This document shows positions 45,726-58,320 of a stretch of DNA of 64,000 nucleotides, piece after piece (the first letter of the stretch is position 1; each line of letters opens with the position of its first letter). The DNA is taken from the NCBI GenBank assembly GCA_015680905.1, contig CM027378.1, positions 5,580,001 through 5,644,000 on the forward strand, in the 5' to 3' direction. Both the position numbers and the translations under genes were made by a program. Source of the stretch: Coptis chinensis. Taxonomy: Eukaryota > Streptophyta > Magnoliopsida > Ranunculales > Ranunculaceae. Under the pieces are notes generated by a model. The model did no database searches, was not told the DNA's origin, and saw only the letters and a program-made list of their open reading frames with translations.

Positions 45726-46865
45726 TTTGGCAAAATGCACGTTGGGTGGATGAGTGGTCCGGCAGTAACCACGAATGGTAATGGGGGCACCGTCCGGTTC
45801 TTGAGAGGGATTACTCTCATCATTTTCTAAAAATGCTAATTCGAAACTGTATACAAAGTCAGCCGGATATGTCCAACTCCAGTTGTGCACGTTAATAATC
45901 ATACTAGTGTTCAATTTTCAAATAAAAACAAGCTGAAGATAGCACATCCACATCAAAAATTAAAACCTGAGGAAGATGGAAAAATAAAATAAAATAAAAG
46001 ACAAGTATTTAATGGTGTTAACAGACTTACCCTTACCACCCGTGTTCTTCTTCTTATTAGCATCAAATGAGTAATCCGGAAGCACTACTAGAACATCCTG
46101 CAATGCTGTAGAGGAGCATCTATGTAGTAAGCACATTAATAAGACTCCATACAATCACATATTTACAAGTCATTCCGAAACAAAGAATTTACCAACCTCT
46201 AAGTTTATTTGAGGAAAGCTCATCAATTTCAGCACAAAATCCGAACGGAATCTTCCATCAAACAGCGTAAACTTTATTTTTTGCATCTCTTTTGATGGTA
46301 AAAAGGGTCAAGTTGCTATAATTAAAGGATTTATAGGGATCACATAAGCGGCATTAAATGAATAAACAAACTAAACCCAGTGCTTGAATGTTGGGTGGTA
46401 AAGGAGTTTTCCAGCATCCCTGACTCCAAACCAAGTAACTGGATCACTCTGACTTTTAATTTTATTTATCGACAATATAGTTTTTATTAAGTAGTGCAAG
46501 TGTGTCGTGCTATAGGCCCAAAACACAACTTAGCCATATTGTTCACTAGGACCAAAGGACAAGTGATAATTTCACATGGCCGCAATCAAAAGATCTATAT
46601 ATATATATGCCAAATTAAACTAAAAGATAAACCAAGTAAACAAATCAATGACCCTATTTCACTCTCATTTTACCTTCCAACAGCCTTGGCTAGCAATTGA
46701 ACACAATAATGAAAGACGTCTAGTGCATTTGCAAATTCACAACCAGGATGCTTTAGATGGACAATCCAACAGATGATAGTAGCTGTAGATATCATTAAGA
46801 CGGTGTTAAACCTGGTAATCTTAGCGACTGATCCTGCAAGAGAATAAAGAGGCCCAAAGTCCAAA
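45726..46865 (-). pseudogene. Exons of an unrecognised gene interrupted by the CACTA element
   Basis: Minus-strand pieces with coding character. 46670-46864 contains GPLYSLAGSVAKITRFNTVL and a hydrophobic stretch TATIICWIV. 46196-46285 reads KFTLFDGRFRSDFVLKLM. 46033-46130 contains DVLVVLPDYSFDANKKKN, ending at a GTAAGTC donor. 45726-45914 contains NVHNWSWTYPADFVYSFELA and GAPITIRGYCRTTHPPNVHF, and stops where the CACTA element begins. GT-AG-like borders exist, but the full splice pattern is unclear. The hydrophobic segment could be a membrane span. Family not recognised. Confidence 0.45.
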
Positions 46866-47687
46866 AGATAATAAGTTCAAATCAAGAGTGACAACTTGAG
46901 CAAATACATAATATCAATAATTATAAATGAAAAAGAGAGCATGTCGTCCCATTTGCATTTGATACGCTTAATTGGAATGTTGGTGTCGGAGTAGTAAGCT
47001 ACTTAGGAGATTGCAGGAAGTATTGGACACCAATGTGAAGACAGTTGGTTTCAATGAATACGTGTTTATGAGGATTGGACACCAATGTGAACCCTTTGTA
47101 AAATTTAATGTGAAATACTTTTCCTTTGTCATGTTGGGTATCAGTGTGCTATTATGCTTTAAGGTCTGGGGTTGTGAGCATTCCTTGTGTCCCTAGATTC
47201 CTTTCGAAGGAGAAAACTTTAACAGATGAGATAAATAAAATGTATATCTCTATACAATTAGATTGCTCAGGCAAAAACTTTAATTTAATAGATTAGAAAT
47301 AAAATGAATCTCTATACTATTAGATTGCCAGACTTTTCAGAATCCCCTCTAACTATGCAAACAACGGGAAATGTTTCACTCCCCTTTTTCATTTCTTAAT
47401 AACACCTCCCTATATATAAAATTTTAAGCACCTCATTTATATTTCATTGGTTACTAACACCTCCTCGCAATAACATAAGCCGCCACCACTTTTCTATTTC
47501 ATTTTTTTTTAACACCTCACCGCACTATTATAAGCCACCTCCCTTCCTATTTATTTTCAACGCTTTTTGCAAGAATAGAAATCCACGATGTGGAAAGAGT
47601 TTTGACAATTTGGGATTGTATAAATTCACAGGATTAAAGTTGTTCAAATCTCTCCTGGCTTTCTCAAGCAATTTCGGTAAATTAATA
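46866..47687. other. No gene seen
   Basis: AT-rich with CACCTC-type short repeats near 47400-47540. No credible ORF and no terminal repeats recognised. Confidence 0.4.
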
Positions 47688-48955
47688 TCATTTTTTGCAA
47701 AGATCACATACTATTAGTTTCTAACGACAATAACTAGATTTTCATATAACAAAATCAATTGTCTGTAGCACCAAAGTAAATTCACTACACAAACGACATA
47801 AATTGGGCAACAAGTCAAAATGGGACAGCTAAATTTTATGTACACACTCGTTACCATGTGTCATCACATGTTCTTGAAGTTGCATAACTTCGTAAAATCA
47901 CTAAAATACCAATTAACCCATGTCTTTGGTATAACGCATCATAGTTACGCCTTGTTTTTAATCCAAACAAGACGTGAAACAATGTTCTGATCAACACAAG
48001 CATGTTTCACTAACTCAATAATGCTGACTGGGCTTTGAACCCCAGTCCTCTCATATCTCACTTACCAACAAAGCTAGATCATACCTGCATGTTCGACAAA
48101 TTCAAATTCATCCATACGGTCCAGATCTTCATCATCAGAGAAATCATCTCGGTCATCGTATATATATCCGTAGAGTGAAAAGATTTCCCAGTGCGTGGAG
48201 GTTGAACACAAAGGACTGCATGAAAAATGAGTAAAGACAATTAAAACTAGACTGATATTTCACACTCAAGGAGCTTGAGCATAAAACTTTAGTCTCTCTA
48301 GTTCCACTTTCAAGGGTATCAAATTATCCATAAAACAATAAAACATTGTCAATAAATTAAGAAAATGTAGCAAGAATTTGTTCTAAAATTTGTTATTCAA
48401 GAAAGGAACACTTATCATCAAAAGCCACCTTATACACGGCAAAATAATCCAACAAATGCTTCTAGTGTCACCATAATTTGCTGTTTTTCTACAACTAAGT
48501 CCTCAACTTTTTCCTGAACACATACCAAATTAGGAAATGTGCAAATTAAGCCTAGCTGTTATCAGTAAGTACCATTTCTGACTTCCAGTAGGTATGAATG
48601 AGGAAATACGTCTTCCAATCCCTAAATCACGAGTTTCAAGTCTTTTTTTACAATAAGATAATAGTAGCTCACAAAATCATAAGTTGTTTGACTCGACAAA
48701 GTTTCATATTTTTCCTGTTATGATCTACATTAGTTGGAATCCGAGCCAAAGTGTCTATATAATATAAGAGAACACGCAAAAGAGACAACGGATTTGGATG
48801 ATATTTACACACGAGTATGTAAGACAATATTACGTGTACTGAAAGCCAGAATGCAACAAGGACACGTGGATGAATAAGGGAGATCCACGACATCATCTAG
48901 TAAAATGGGAGATTATTATTACGAAAGGAAGATGAAGGTTTGAGTCTTTGTAACT
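47688..48955 (-). pseudogene. Fragment of the same unrecognised gene (duplicate B)
   Basis: Direct duplicate of 41104-42283 with extra insertions near 48250-48330. The matching exon (about 48100-48225, minus strand) again follows an ATGCAG acceptor and contains CVQPPRTGKS and DDEDLDRMDEFEFVEHAG. The middle is deleted or frameshifted relative to duplicate A. It ends within 40 bp of the inner border of the right inverted arm. Confidence 0.45.
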
Positions 48956-49009
48956 GATGCATAAACATGGAATAAATAATTAATTAGTAGGGCCCATTGC
49001 CCACCCCTA

Positions 49010-49202
49010 GTGTGGCCACACAGTTTGGACTAAGCCTCCAACGATATGGCCACACCGTTTGGACTAAGTCCCCAACGATGTGGCCACACCGTTTGAGACT
49101 TAGTCCAAACGGTGTAGCCATATCGTTGGAGACTTAGTGCCACACCGTTTGGGATTTGAACTTTGAAAAAATATAAAGTTATGTTTTTTAGCCTCTTGAC
49201 CG
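49010..49202. repeat. Palindrome array, right arm (inner)
   Basis: Inverse partner of 26108-26301; GTGTGGCCACAC-type units. Confidence 0.8.
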
Positions 49203-49210
49203 GTGTGGCC

Positions 49211-50041
49211 TAGGGGTGGGAATTTGGCTCTAACGACTCTAACCCGGCCCTGACCGACCCGACCCTAAGCCCTATAAAGCCCTCACAACTAAAGCCCTCA
49301 TAGAGTTTAGGGCAGGGCCGACCCGACCCTAAGGCCTTATAGGGCATGGCTAGGGCTAATGTTCTAAAACATAGGCCCGACCCTAATTCAGCCCTAGTTA
49401 TAGTTTTACATTTTCACTGTAAATACACGTACAATAATTGTCCAACTCTTTGTTAAATATTTTAATTAAAATAACATTGTCCTTTGTAATTTATCACTTA
49501 CACCCAAGGGTACTTCCAATAACTTGTCTTATATAACAAAAACTTGTCAACCTATCTAGCAGCCATGAAGAATAATGAGCACTAGCCTAATAAAAAAATA
49601 AGACTTTATTCCTTTGATCATCAAATCAAAGTCTAGAACTTATTATTCTCAATTTATTTTCCCACTTACTTCTTATAAATTATATTTTTATTCACATTCA
49701 AGCCAAGTCTAGAACTAAAGGTTTCCATCCACACCATTAAAGCGAAATACAGAGTAGACATTTGTAACACAGACACCAAAAAAACAACCTTTGTCTGAAA
49801 AATGGCATTTGTAAAACGAAGAAAATATATAGGCCCGGCCCTGAAACCCGACCCTAAAACCCAGCACTAAAGCCTTTAAAGAGGGCTTAGGGTAGGGGTT
49901 AGGGGTTGAATTTAGACTTGTGACTGGCCCGACCGACCCTATATGCCGACTTTTAGGGCGGGCCGACCGACCTTTAATATCTAAAGGGCTTTTAAATGTT
50001 TAGGGCTGGGCTAACCCGGCCCGGCCCATTGCCCACCCCTA
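49211..50041 (-). mobile_element. hAT-type element, copy 3 (inverse of copy 1)
   Basis: TAGGGGTGGGAATTTGGC to GGCCCATTGCCCACCCCTA, flanked by GTGTGGCC on both sides (49203-49210, 50042-50049), the complement of the GGCCACAC around copy 1. It retains a segment near 49438-49480 that copy 1 lacks; copy 1 has one GGACAAT where copy 3 has two around the extra bases. The two are duplicates of one insertion. Confidence 0.92.
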
Positions 50042-50345
50042 GTGTGGCCACACCGTTTGGACTAAGTCTCAAACGATGTGGCCAAGCCATTTGGACTGAG
50101 TCCCCAACGATGTAGCCACACCGTTTAGACTGAGTCCCCAACGATGTGGCCACACCGTTTAGACTCGTTGGGTTTGCACAATGAACGACCTAGCCGGGTC
50201 GTTTAAGCTTGGGGTTTTCGAATTCAATTTTTTTAGACCAATGACACACTTGTAATATTTGTTTTTTTGAACTTTTTAGGACCAATGGCACACTTGTAAT
50301 AATTGTTTTTTTTAAGAGTCTGCCCAACACAATATGGGTCCGTCA
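50042..50345 (-). mobile_element. End of the short MULE in the right arm
   Basis: Palindrome array (50042-50180), GCACAATGAACGACC, then AGTCTGCCCAACACAATATG and the element end GTCAGTAACAGGACCC. Inverse of 24956-25296. The other end of this copy lies beyond the arm break and is missing. Confidence 0.8.
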
Positions 50346-51112
50346 GTAACAGGACCCAACAAAAATTGGGCCAAATTAAATTCATTTCCGATACTGTATT
50401 GTGTTCTCCCTCTCGATCTCTCATCCTCACTTCACCTGTCACTGTCAATTTCATCTAAGCAATTTCTAATTTCTAATTTGTTTTGTATTGCTTTGATTTT
50501 ACTACTCTCTTCTTAAATTTTCATTCTCATTGTTGAGTTACCTGAGAATTTCAAACCGATAAGTAAACAATGCATTGTGGAGCATCATCGGCCTGAGAAG
50601 TACATAAATGCATGTAGATAGACCTTTTTTTTTTAACACTTATGAACAAATAACTGAAGTATAAAACAATTGTGCTTAATGAATTCTATGTTGTGGATAT
50701 TTTGATTTTTCTTATTTCCTCACAAGCTGATTTTTCTAAGTACACTTAAGCTGTGATCGGGAGACAAGTAGAACTAATACATGCAGATGGAGAAATATAA
50801 AGCACCTTGTTTTTCGATACTAACAATGTGGAGAGTGTAAAGCACTTTCTGTTTTGTGTTGATGTCCGTTCTATGGGCTAAAAATCCTATGCATGTAGGC
50901 ATTTTTAAAGGGATTTCTTAATTCCCTTTATGTGAGTGTTTTGTGTATACACTCACTACCTGCATAAGCACGGTGTTCACTTGGTTAAACAGGACCTCGG
51001 GATTTTGGGGAGGCCAAGGGAGCTCAGAGAGCTAGCTAGGAAATTGGTTAAACCTAGAACTAGTTTTTCTAATCATTTCCTGTTAGAAGAACTTAGCACC
51101 CGATGAAGATCT

Positions 51113-52363
51113 TGTTGGGATATTTGGCCTTTACAAAGCCAATGAACGTTTATTGATTATACATGATGATGTTTAATTAAATACATGAATCTTATTATTA
51201 TGCATATGGGTGAACTAATATCATATGATGAAACCATAAGTTCCATAGGTAATAGAATTAGAACAATCAAGCATATGAAGAGTCATGTGCGGGAGATTTG
51301 ATTGTATCTATTTACCTAGAATACTCACAGTTAGGGGTGAAGTCGGACGCTTCACTTATAAGACTGTAATATACATAACTGCTATATGATAGGATGATGA
51401 TATCTTAATTATTTTAGTATGACTCTAAGTTTGTATATTGGTGTAGTCACATGACTGACACTGAGGGGATCAAAGTGAGAACACACTATAAATTCAATCG
51501 TTAAGGTTCTTGTGCAAATCTCACTCTACCAATTAATCCCTAGACTTGAGGAATTGTGAAAATTCATTGTGTCTCAAATTTATTACTTTGAGGCGTTAAA
51601 AGTAATGTCTATTCATAGACTAGACTTAACGTTTTGGGTAATAAATGTAGGGCGCCTTGAATCACTTAATTCTAATAAAGGATCCACCACTCTCTACGGA
51701 GTTATGTATTAGGAAATTGTGACATAACTAATTGAGCTCAAACAGGCGGTATAAGAAATAGTTTCTTAATGCTCAATTGATGTTAAATGTCAAATTGGGT
51801 CAATTAGACATGGGTGTGACAGTGAAGAACAAATTCCCAATGGTCTAATTGTGAATACAAGATAGGTGGAGGGACTTAGATATAATTAATGGTAGAAAAG
51901 GACTTTCTTGAAAGTTCCAAGGGGCTTATTGTAAATATGGATTTGTTAATGGGCACTTTCCATATTAAAGAGATATATATTAAAAGGGTTTTAATATATC
52001 AAGTACAAGTACTTGTATGACAAGGACTTGTCTTTTTAAAATAAGACTTGGAATCCTAAGTGGATCCCACTACACACACATCTACGTATTCTCAAAGTTT
52101 CTCTATATAAGAGAATGACTTTTTAGAGAAAGGGACCATTAGTCTTTCCAGAAAAAGTACAACTAAAAGTAAGAGAAAAGCAAAAGTGTTTTGTGGTGAA
52201 TACTACTAAGGGCGTCAAGACTACATTGATTTGGATTGACTTTGGAAAGTTTCTATTTCTTGTCAATCTCAATTTTGCGCTTTGAAGGTATTTTTCTTTT
52301 AATTATTTTTTTGATCAATACTAGATTAGCATGTTAAAGATGTAGGATTAAAGTAATCCAACA
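51113..52363 (+). repeat. Solo LTR, 1251 bp
   Basis: TGTTGGGATATTTGG...AAGTAATCCAACA, flanked by perfect 5-bp repeats GATCT (51108-51112, 52364-52368). No internal retrotransposon sequence on either side. Produced, as usual for solo LTRs, by recombination between the two LTRs of an inserted element. A TATA-like CTATATAAGAGAATG lies near 52103. Confidence 0.9.
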
Positions 52364-52368
52364 GATCT

Positions 52369-52908
52369 CTATGCGGATAAAAGTATTGAACTAACATCAG
52401 TTCATGAAGCTTTTCATTCCGAGGAATTTTTGCAAATGTGTGAGTAATTTAAAGAAAGTCGAGAACTTAGCATCCCAAATTAAGATTTAATTTTAAAATC
52501 AAAGCTTAGACAGTAAACCCTTGCAGGTAAGATTGTTGCATACGTAATGTATTATTACATAGCTGTGAATTCTTAGTCTCCCTATTTTTGCTTTTTGCTT
52601 CCTGTATCATGTTCTAAAAATTGTTCTATATGAGCAAGTCGATGTATTTGGACTATTTTCTATTGCCATCGAAGTCCGTCGGGGTTATCATACCATCGAT
52701 AACGGATGGTAGCTCTTGAATTCAGGATGGAGTTATGGAAGAATTTGGAATTACTAGAGACAATTTACTCCTTGGTATGAAGGCATTTTGATTTTATGCT
52801 AGCTAGTGTGGTCATTGATAAAATATTTGGTTTTCATACTATTATACTTGATAACATAACTAGATAGAAAAGATGTGATGTTTTCAGCCTCTCTCACAAA
52901 GCGTGTAG
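52369..52908. other. No gene seen
   Basis: Between the solo LTR and the second OTU-MULE copy. It has no ORF or terminal repeat that I can support. Confidence 0.4.
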
Positions 52909-55900
52909 AAACCAAATTACAGTCCAACCACATAAACATTAATTAAATGGACTTATTCGATAACATGTACTATTGGTATTTCAGACCCATTATTAGTATA
53001 CTCGTCTTCCAATACTAAACTGGAAATGTTCAATGCCGTAAATTACGTTTGTCTTGTTTGTAATGCAGTATCCCAACTATATGCAATTAAGTGTCGAGCT
53101 CTACGCCATCTTCGCATCGATTTTAGAACTGGACAATCATCAGGAAGTTCAACATGGACAAAATGATATCCATGTACGGAAGTGGTACCCAATACTTTCT
53201 TTACTCTCTCAGGATTTGTTTGGGTTCTCAGTGGCAAGATAAGATAGCAGTACGTACTTCCTAAATGTACGTGGACGACATTAAATCTCGAAGCAAATAG
53301 ATATCCAGCAAAGGGCATGCTCATCCATTTACCAGGGGGTGCCCAACCGCATTCATGGGAAATTGTAGGTTTCACTAACCTAACCTTACTGTGAGTGTAC
53401 AATGTACAGTATAGGGGGAGATTGTCATTAAGTTCTTGTAACAACTCATTTCTCATCCACGACCATTCTTCCTAACTTCTTCCCAGTGCAATGCACATTG
53501 CTCTATACCTGCAATTGCCATCACTCACAGGGTCATCCACTTTAACAATATATTTGTGTAGTTCTTTTGGAATATCCAAACCGTAATGTTTCGGCCCCCT
53601 CAGAATGCCAATGTCTAACTTTTGAGGTAATTTTTTAGAAGAGTTATTCCATGGTGTGGTTGTTTTAGGTGGTAAAAGTGATTTTTGAGAAGAGTTATTC
53701 CGTGGTGTGGTTGTTTTAGGTGGTAAAGATGATTTTTTAGAAGAGTTCTTCCATGGTGTGGTTTTTTTTTTGTGGAAAAGGTTTTTTTGGAGAAGACTTC
53801 TTTGCAGGTGGGTTTGGAGTAGCGTATTTCGATGGTGTGGGTGTTTTATGAGAAGCCTTGGAATTTGGCGTACATTCCAATTGTTACGACGAGACCCACT
53901 CTTCATGCTCTCTTTGGGAATGTGCAAAACCAGATGGATCTCGTTTTGAAGAGTTCTCATCCTCAATTTGAAGCTTTCTCTTACAGCTACCCTTAGGCCG
54001 ACCTTTGGTTTTCGCCTCCTCTTGAGGCAGTTCTAGCCATGGACTTTCTGGCACGGCAATCTCTATAAGTTTCCTAACCAGAACCCTCTGCTCTTCTTCA
54101 AAAGCCATTTCATACTTTTTATGGAACATATCCACCGAAGGTTTACAATCGGGACCAACACCCACAGACATATTTGGAGAAGCAGACAAAGTTTCCCAAA
54201 AAGGATCGATAGCACTTAAAGATATGGACCGCTCTTGCTTTTGAAGTTCTATAATTTCGTGAGCACATGGCAATCCATGGATGGTGCGCAAATAACACCC
54301 ACAAATTAACTCAGAGTCTTTAGCAGTATCCATTACACGGGTATTTAGTTCTTCAAAAAGCAAGTCCAAACATTTTATAGAGAACAGGTTTCTGAGTTCA
54401 CGAAATAACAAAATTTTGTGGCGGTGCTGAGTTAGAATCAGACTCCTCTCAAAAGTACCTCTAATCTCCGACATCTGAATCTCTAAAATCGAGTGAATCA
54501 AGTAATACACACCTAGAAAATCATGTCTGTTTGTGTTTCCTAAAACAATTTTCACCTGAGCATGAGACCTTTCAACTCTATTGGTTGTTGTACTCCCAAA
54601 GTGAATGTGTTGGTCTGTCCAACAACATACGAATCGATCCTTGTAAGACCACCAAGTCTCTCGCAGATAACTAACAAAATTAGAGTACTCAACCCTATAG
54701 TGTTTTTCCGAAGCAGCAAATTTACGGTTGAAGATATCCTCAATCTTCGATTTCACTACAGTGTTCCATGAGAATTGACCTTTCTCTACAAGTTCTGTGG
54801 TTGGAAAAAAATCAAGGCATTTCTGAAGGACACACGTAGCGATATGCCATATACAGATATGCTTGTGTGTGTTAGGGAACACAATATCAACGGCAGGCAT
54901 CAAGGCCAACTCCCTATCAGACACGATCACGGATGGCCTTTCGTCACCGAGCAAGCCGTTAAACTGACGCAAAGCCCACTCATAGTCTATCGCTGTTTCA
55001 AACCGAAGCAACACTTGACAGACCGTGAAAGACTTCCAGGTTGAAGTCACCCCCACAAACTATACAAAAGGCCATCGATACCTATTGGTTTTGTAAGTGG
55101 CGTCTATGATGATAACTTTTGGAAAAGTCCGAGCCAACTTAACACCCTCTGGATGGGCCCATAGCAACCCCGTTATCTCATTCATATTCGTATCCTCTCT
55201 CACCTCCTCGAAATAATAGTTTTTTGCTAACATCTCACACAATCTTTGCATTTGTGTGCGACCATTCATATCCAACGTCCTCACCTTGTGGCTTGCATTA
55301 TAGACTTGATATATGCTAGATAGGATTTCAGGATACCTATTTCTGATGGACTTCAAAACTTCTTTCGGCTTAACTGAATTTTGGGTCATCTTTTGCAAGT
55401 ACTCGAATTGTGGAACAACATCTTTCGCCAGTGGATGGTTGTGAATACCATTAACAACAACAATTTTTCAACTATCCACAGTGCCGCGTTGGAAACAACA
55501 TCTTAACTTAAATGGACATCCACATTTTACCGTTCCCGTATTTCTCTTATTAGCCTTATCTTGACCTACCTTTTTGTGTGAACGATATATACCCGAACTC
55601 TCACAAGTTAAATCCAGCCTTGGTACTCGGTTCTCGTTAGCAACTTCCCAATTACCACAACCACATTACATTGTTTTCCCCGAGCAGTTGCCCAACCAAT
55701 TACCTCATTACGTGTATGAAATACTTAAAGATATGAAAGAAAACAACAATCAATATACTAATATAATTTTATTTAGAAAATAAAAACAAATAAAATCAAT
55801 GCCTAATCTTTACCTCATCTGTAGTAAATATTTCTGTTGTATCCATTGAAAGCGATTGAACATCATCCACGTCATTCGAGTTTCCAGGGTTCTCGGAATC

Positions 55901-56640
55901 CCGCAAAGGATCCTGCATGTATTATACAAATGGTTTTTGATACAATTTTATTAGAATTGTAATTACGTGCATCATTGATTTGGTGAAATTTCATTTCATT
56001 TTAATAATTTTTTTCTCATTCGATGTGACTAGGTCATTTGGGACTCACCCAATTCGATGTGGTAATATCGTTTAGACTGAAGTTAATCGATGTAGCTGGG
56101 TCGTTTGGGACTCATAGCTATCAATGTGACCGGGTCGTTCAAGATGCCCAATTTTGATGTGGTGGGGTCGTTGGGGACTCGGGTGAAACACATGCACGAA
56201 AAATCTAGAAATCTAGCTAGGTTTACCTTATGTCCACGAGGATTTCTTCCTATCTCCGTATCATCTTCGGCTTCACTTCCCATTGCAACTTCTTCACTTT
56301 GAATATTTTCGCTCATTTGGTCATCTTCCATTCCTCTTTCTTCTTCATTTTCTCTCATGTGTTCATTAAATGGTTCATCTTCGTGTTCTAAAAAGCTCGG
56401 GTCTTCCATTTTACTATTTCGAAGCTCCTCCACTTAGGGTATAGTTTTGAGATTAGGGATTAGGAATGAAGGAGAAGAAGAAGAAAAAGGCTAAACAGAT
56501 TGGCTCCAGGTTACTTGTATTTAGTTGGGGGGTGCCCCCAACACAAATTACGATTTTTTTTTGCCAATGGCAAATTTGTAAAATAATTTTTTTATTTGGG
56601 TCCGCCCAACACAAAATGGGTTGTGCCCATAGCGAGTACC
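52909..56640 (-). mobile_element. Second, left-truncated copy of the OTU-MULE
   Basis: Collinear with about 34235-38432 of the 10.4-kb element but without the palindrome arrays and minisatellite and without the PMD half. The right end reads, reversed, GGTACTCGCTATGGGCACAA, then TTTTGTGTTGGGCGGACC, a diverged version of the same terminus. The left border at about 52909 has no terminal repeat. Confidence 0.82.
53043..56433 (-). pseudogene. FAR1/MULE/OTU transposase gene, second copy
   Basis: Seen on the minus strand: exon 1 (56227-56433), MEELRNSKMEDPSFLEHEDE; exon 2 (55814-55912); then exon 3. FAR1-finger part is badly broken (55400-55724). The MULE core is well kept: IIIDATYKTNRYRWPF (Asp 1), then in a long 390-codon frame (53884-55056) VIVSDRELALM (Asp 2), THKHICIWHI, TTTNRVERSHAQVK (probable catalytic Glu), SWIM finger CGCYLRTIHGLPCAHEI, and AKTKGRPKGS. 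Pro/Asn repeats follow, then OTU with DGNCRYRAMCIALG and, after a TAG in ALGRS-stop-EEW near 53475, the rest of OTU (HFVHVELPDDCPV). Frameshifts also lie at about 55058 and 53950. It differs from the first copy in which sites are broken, so the two decayed independently. Confidence 0.88.
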
Positions 56641-56854
56641 TTTAATAATGAATGCATTGGAGGTAACAATAAAACTAAAAGAGGATCAGAACCGTAAATA
56701 TTTAGATCATTGGCTTGTTAGTGTGACTACCAATGGATTATAATTCCTTACTAATCGAGCAGCACTTGTTTGATTGTTACGTTGACATTCTAGCCCCTGT
56801 TTTCCCAAGGTAACTAACTAACTAACTAACTATTATTTATTTTTGGGTTAATTA
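56641..56854. other. Spacer with (AACT)n
   Basis: Non-coding; an AACT tetranucleotide run at about 56812-56832. Confidence 0.5.
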
Positions 56855-56863
56855 GTTAAAACC

Positions 56864-57474
56864 TAAGTAGTTAAAATCGATTTTTGGAACTAATCGGTCG
56901 AGGAGCGATATGCAATTAATCAATGATTAATCAGTGATTTAATCGGTTATATCGGATGTATATATTTGACACTTTCAAAATATATAATAATATAATCATA
57001 CAAGATATTTCTAAATAGTTATCCGAGATACAACAAAACATATCAAATTCTCATAATCATATCTAACCAACTCAATTTTAGAGTATTACAGAAATGCCAA
57101 ACACAACAATTATGTTAAATATTTAAAGAAATAAGGAGAGAGATTGAGAGATAATACAATAATTTGTATATTTAACATTCGTTAAGAGGAGAAAATCAGT
57201 AAACTCTTAGCTTTGTGTGTTCATTAGGTTCCATTATTATTAATATGATTTAAGAATCAAATTTGTTAATTTTACGCATTTTTTTGGGTGGAGAACCGAT
57301 ATTTTTAATGAATATTTTTCTCAGTTTAGTGAGAAATCGGTCATCTCAGCCGATTAATCGGTCAATTCGGTGATTAAATCGGTTCAGTGGGAAAATTTTA
57401 AAATCAGTAAAAACTAATCGGGTTACAAGCGATACGCGATTAATCGGCCGATATAACTGATATTGATAGCATAG
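56864..57474. mobile_element. Possible hAT-like MITE, 611 bp
   Basis: Flanked by GTTAAAACC on both sides (56855-56863, 57475-57483). Ends TAAGTAGTTAAAATC and, reversed, CTATGCTATCAATATC are weakly inverted. Both subterminal regions carry AATCGGTCG / GATTAATCGG words and GCGATAYGC in inverted orientation. No ORF. Borders are uncertain by a base or two. Confidence 0.5.
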
Positions 57475-57516
57475 GTTAAAACCCCCCCATTTTTAGACAT
57501 GCATTTGTGTTTACAT

Positions 57517-57688
57517 CCAAAATTTTAAATCATCACAAAAGTCCCCTAATTCCATCCCAGCTCGTTCAGAAATCATCTATATTTTCTCTATTGCCTAAAG
57601 TACCCCCAAAATTTTAAATCATCACAAAAGTCCCCCAATTCCATCCCAGCTCGTTCAGAAATCATCTATATTTTCTCTATTGCCTAAA
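57517..57688. repeat. Tandem duplication of 89 bp
   Basis: CCAAAATTTTAAATCATCAC...TATTGCCTAAA occurs at 57517-57605 and again at 57606-57688 with one or two differences. Confidence 0.9.
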
Positions 57689-57914
57689 CACAATTATATG
57701 TCACCAAACTCTCAAATCCAAACAATAAGAAAAATGATTAGTTCATCCCCAACATGAATCTCACTTCTAATACGTTAATTGTGTGATGGTCAAATGGTCA
57801 AGAACTACAATTACATTGATGAAGGGCGTTAATCTTAATGTCTAAACAGGTGATCCTAATTCGTTGGTAGTAGGTGGAACTCACTAGCCCAACCCTTAAT
57901 TTATTCAATAAGGC

Positions 57915-58320
57915 ATGAGTACATCGTTTCATCATAACTCAGGTCATGGTCAGCCTAATCTATGGCTCTTTTGGAAAGCAAATATCACTCCTCCTAACCT
58001 CCTGCACTACTCACAGCAACAACTCACAGTGGAAGTAGAGGGTGTTCTTATTACAATAATTCATGCCCATTGTATTTATATACAAAGGAGGCAGCTATGG
58101 ATGGAACTACAACACATCAGCACTTCTAATCTGCCATGGCTCATAATGGGGGATTTCAATGCGTATTTGAGCTACACTGAAAAACAGGGGGGTAACAGAC
58201 TATCAGCAGTGGCCATGAATGACTTTCGAAAATGTGTTAGCAACAGCCAAATGATGGAAGGTCCCTTGCAATGGATTTCATCACACATGGTGGAATAAAC
58301 AAGTGGGGAGATTTAAAATT
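57915..58320 (+). pseudogene. LINE endonuclease remnant
   Basis: Open stretch with LWLFWKANI, then ITIIHAHCIYIQRRQLWMEL and LPWLIMGDFNAYLSYTEKQG. The GDFN word with its catalytic Asp and Asn is the exonuclease-endonuclease-phosphatase signature of plant LINEs. The N-terminal part, with the catalytic Glu, is not recognisable. Confidence 0.8.

Larger units (their letters stand above)
48991..51976 (-). repeat. Right arm of the 3-kb inverted duplication
   Basis: Reverse complement of 23339-26320. From the inside outward it holds the first 20 bases of hAT copy 2, a palindrome array, hAT copy 3 (inverse of copy 1), another array, the end of the short MULE, unique-looking DNA, and 864 bp of the solo LTR. 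The LTR continues past the arm on this side only. Confidence 0.9.

Noticed and set aside
23339..51976. The inverted arms as terminal repeats of one giant transposon
   Set aside because: The arm borders fall inside an LTR and inside a hAT rather than at element-like ends, and no target duplication flanks the pair.
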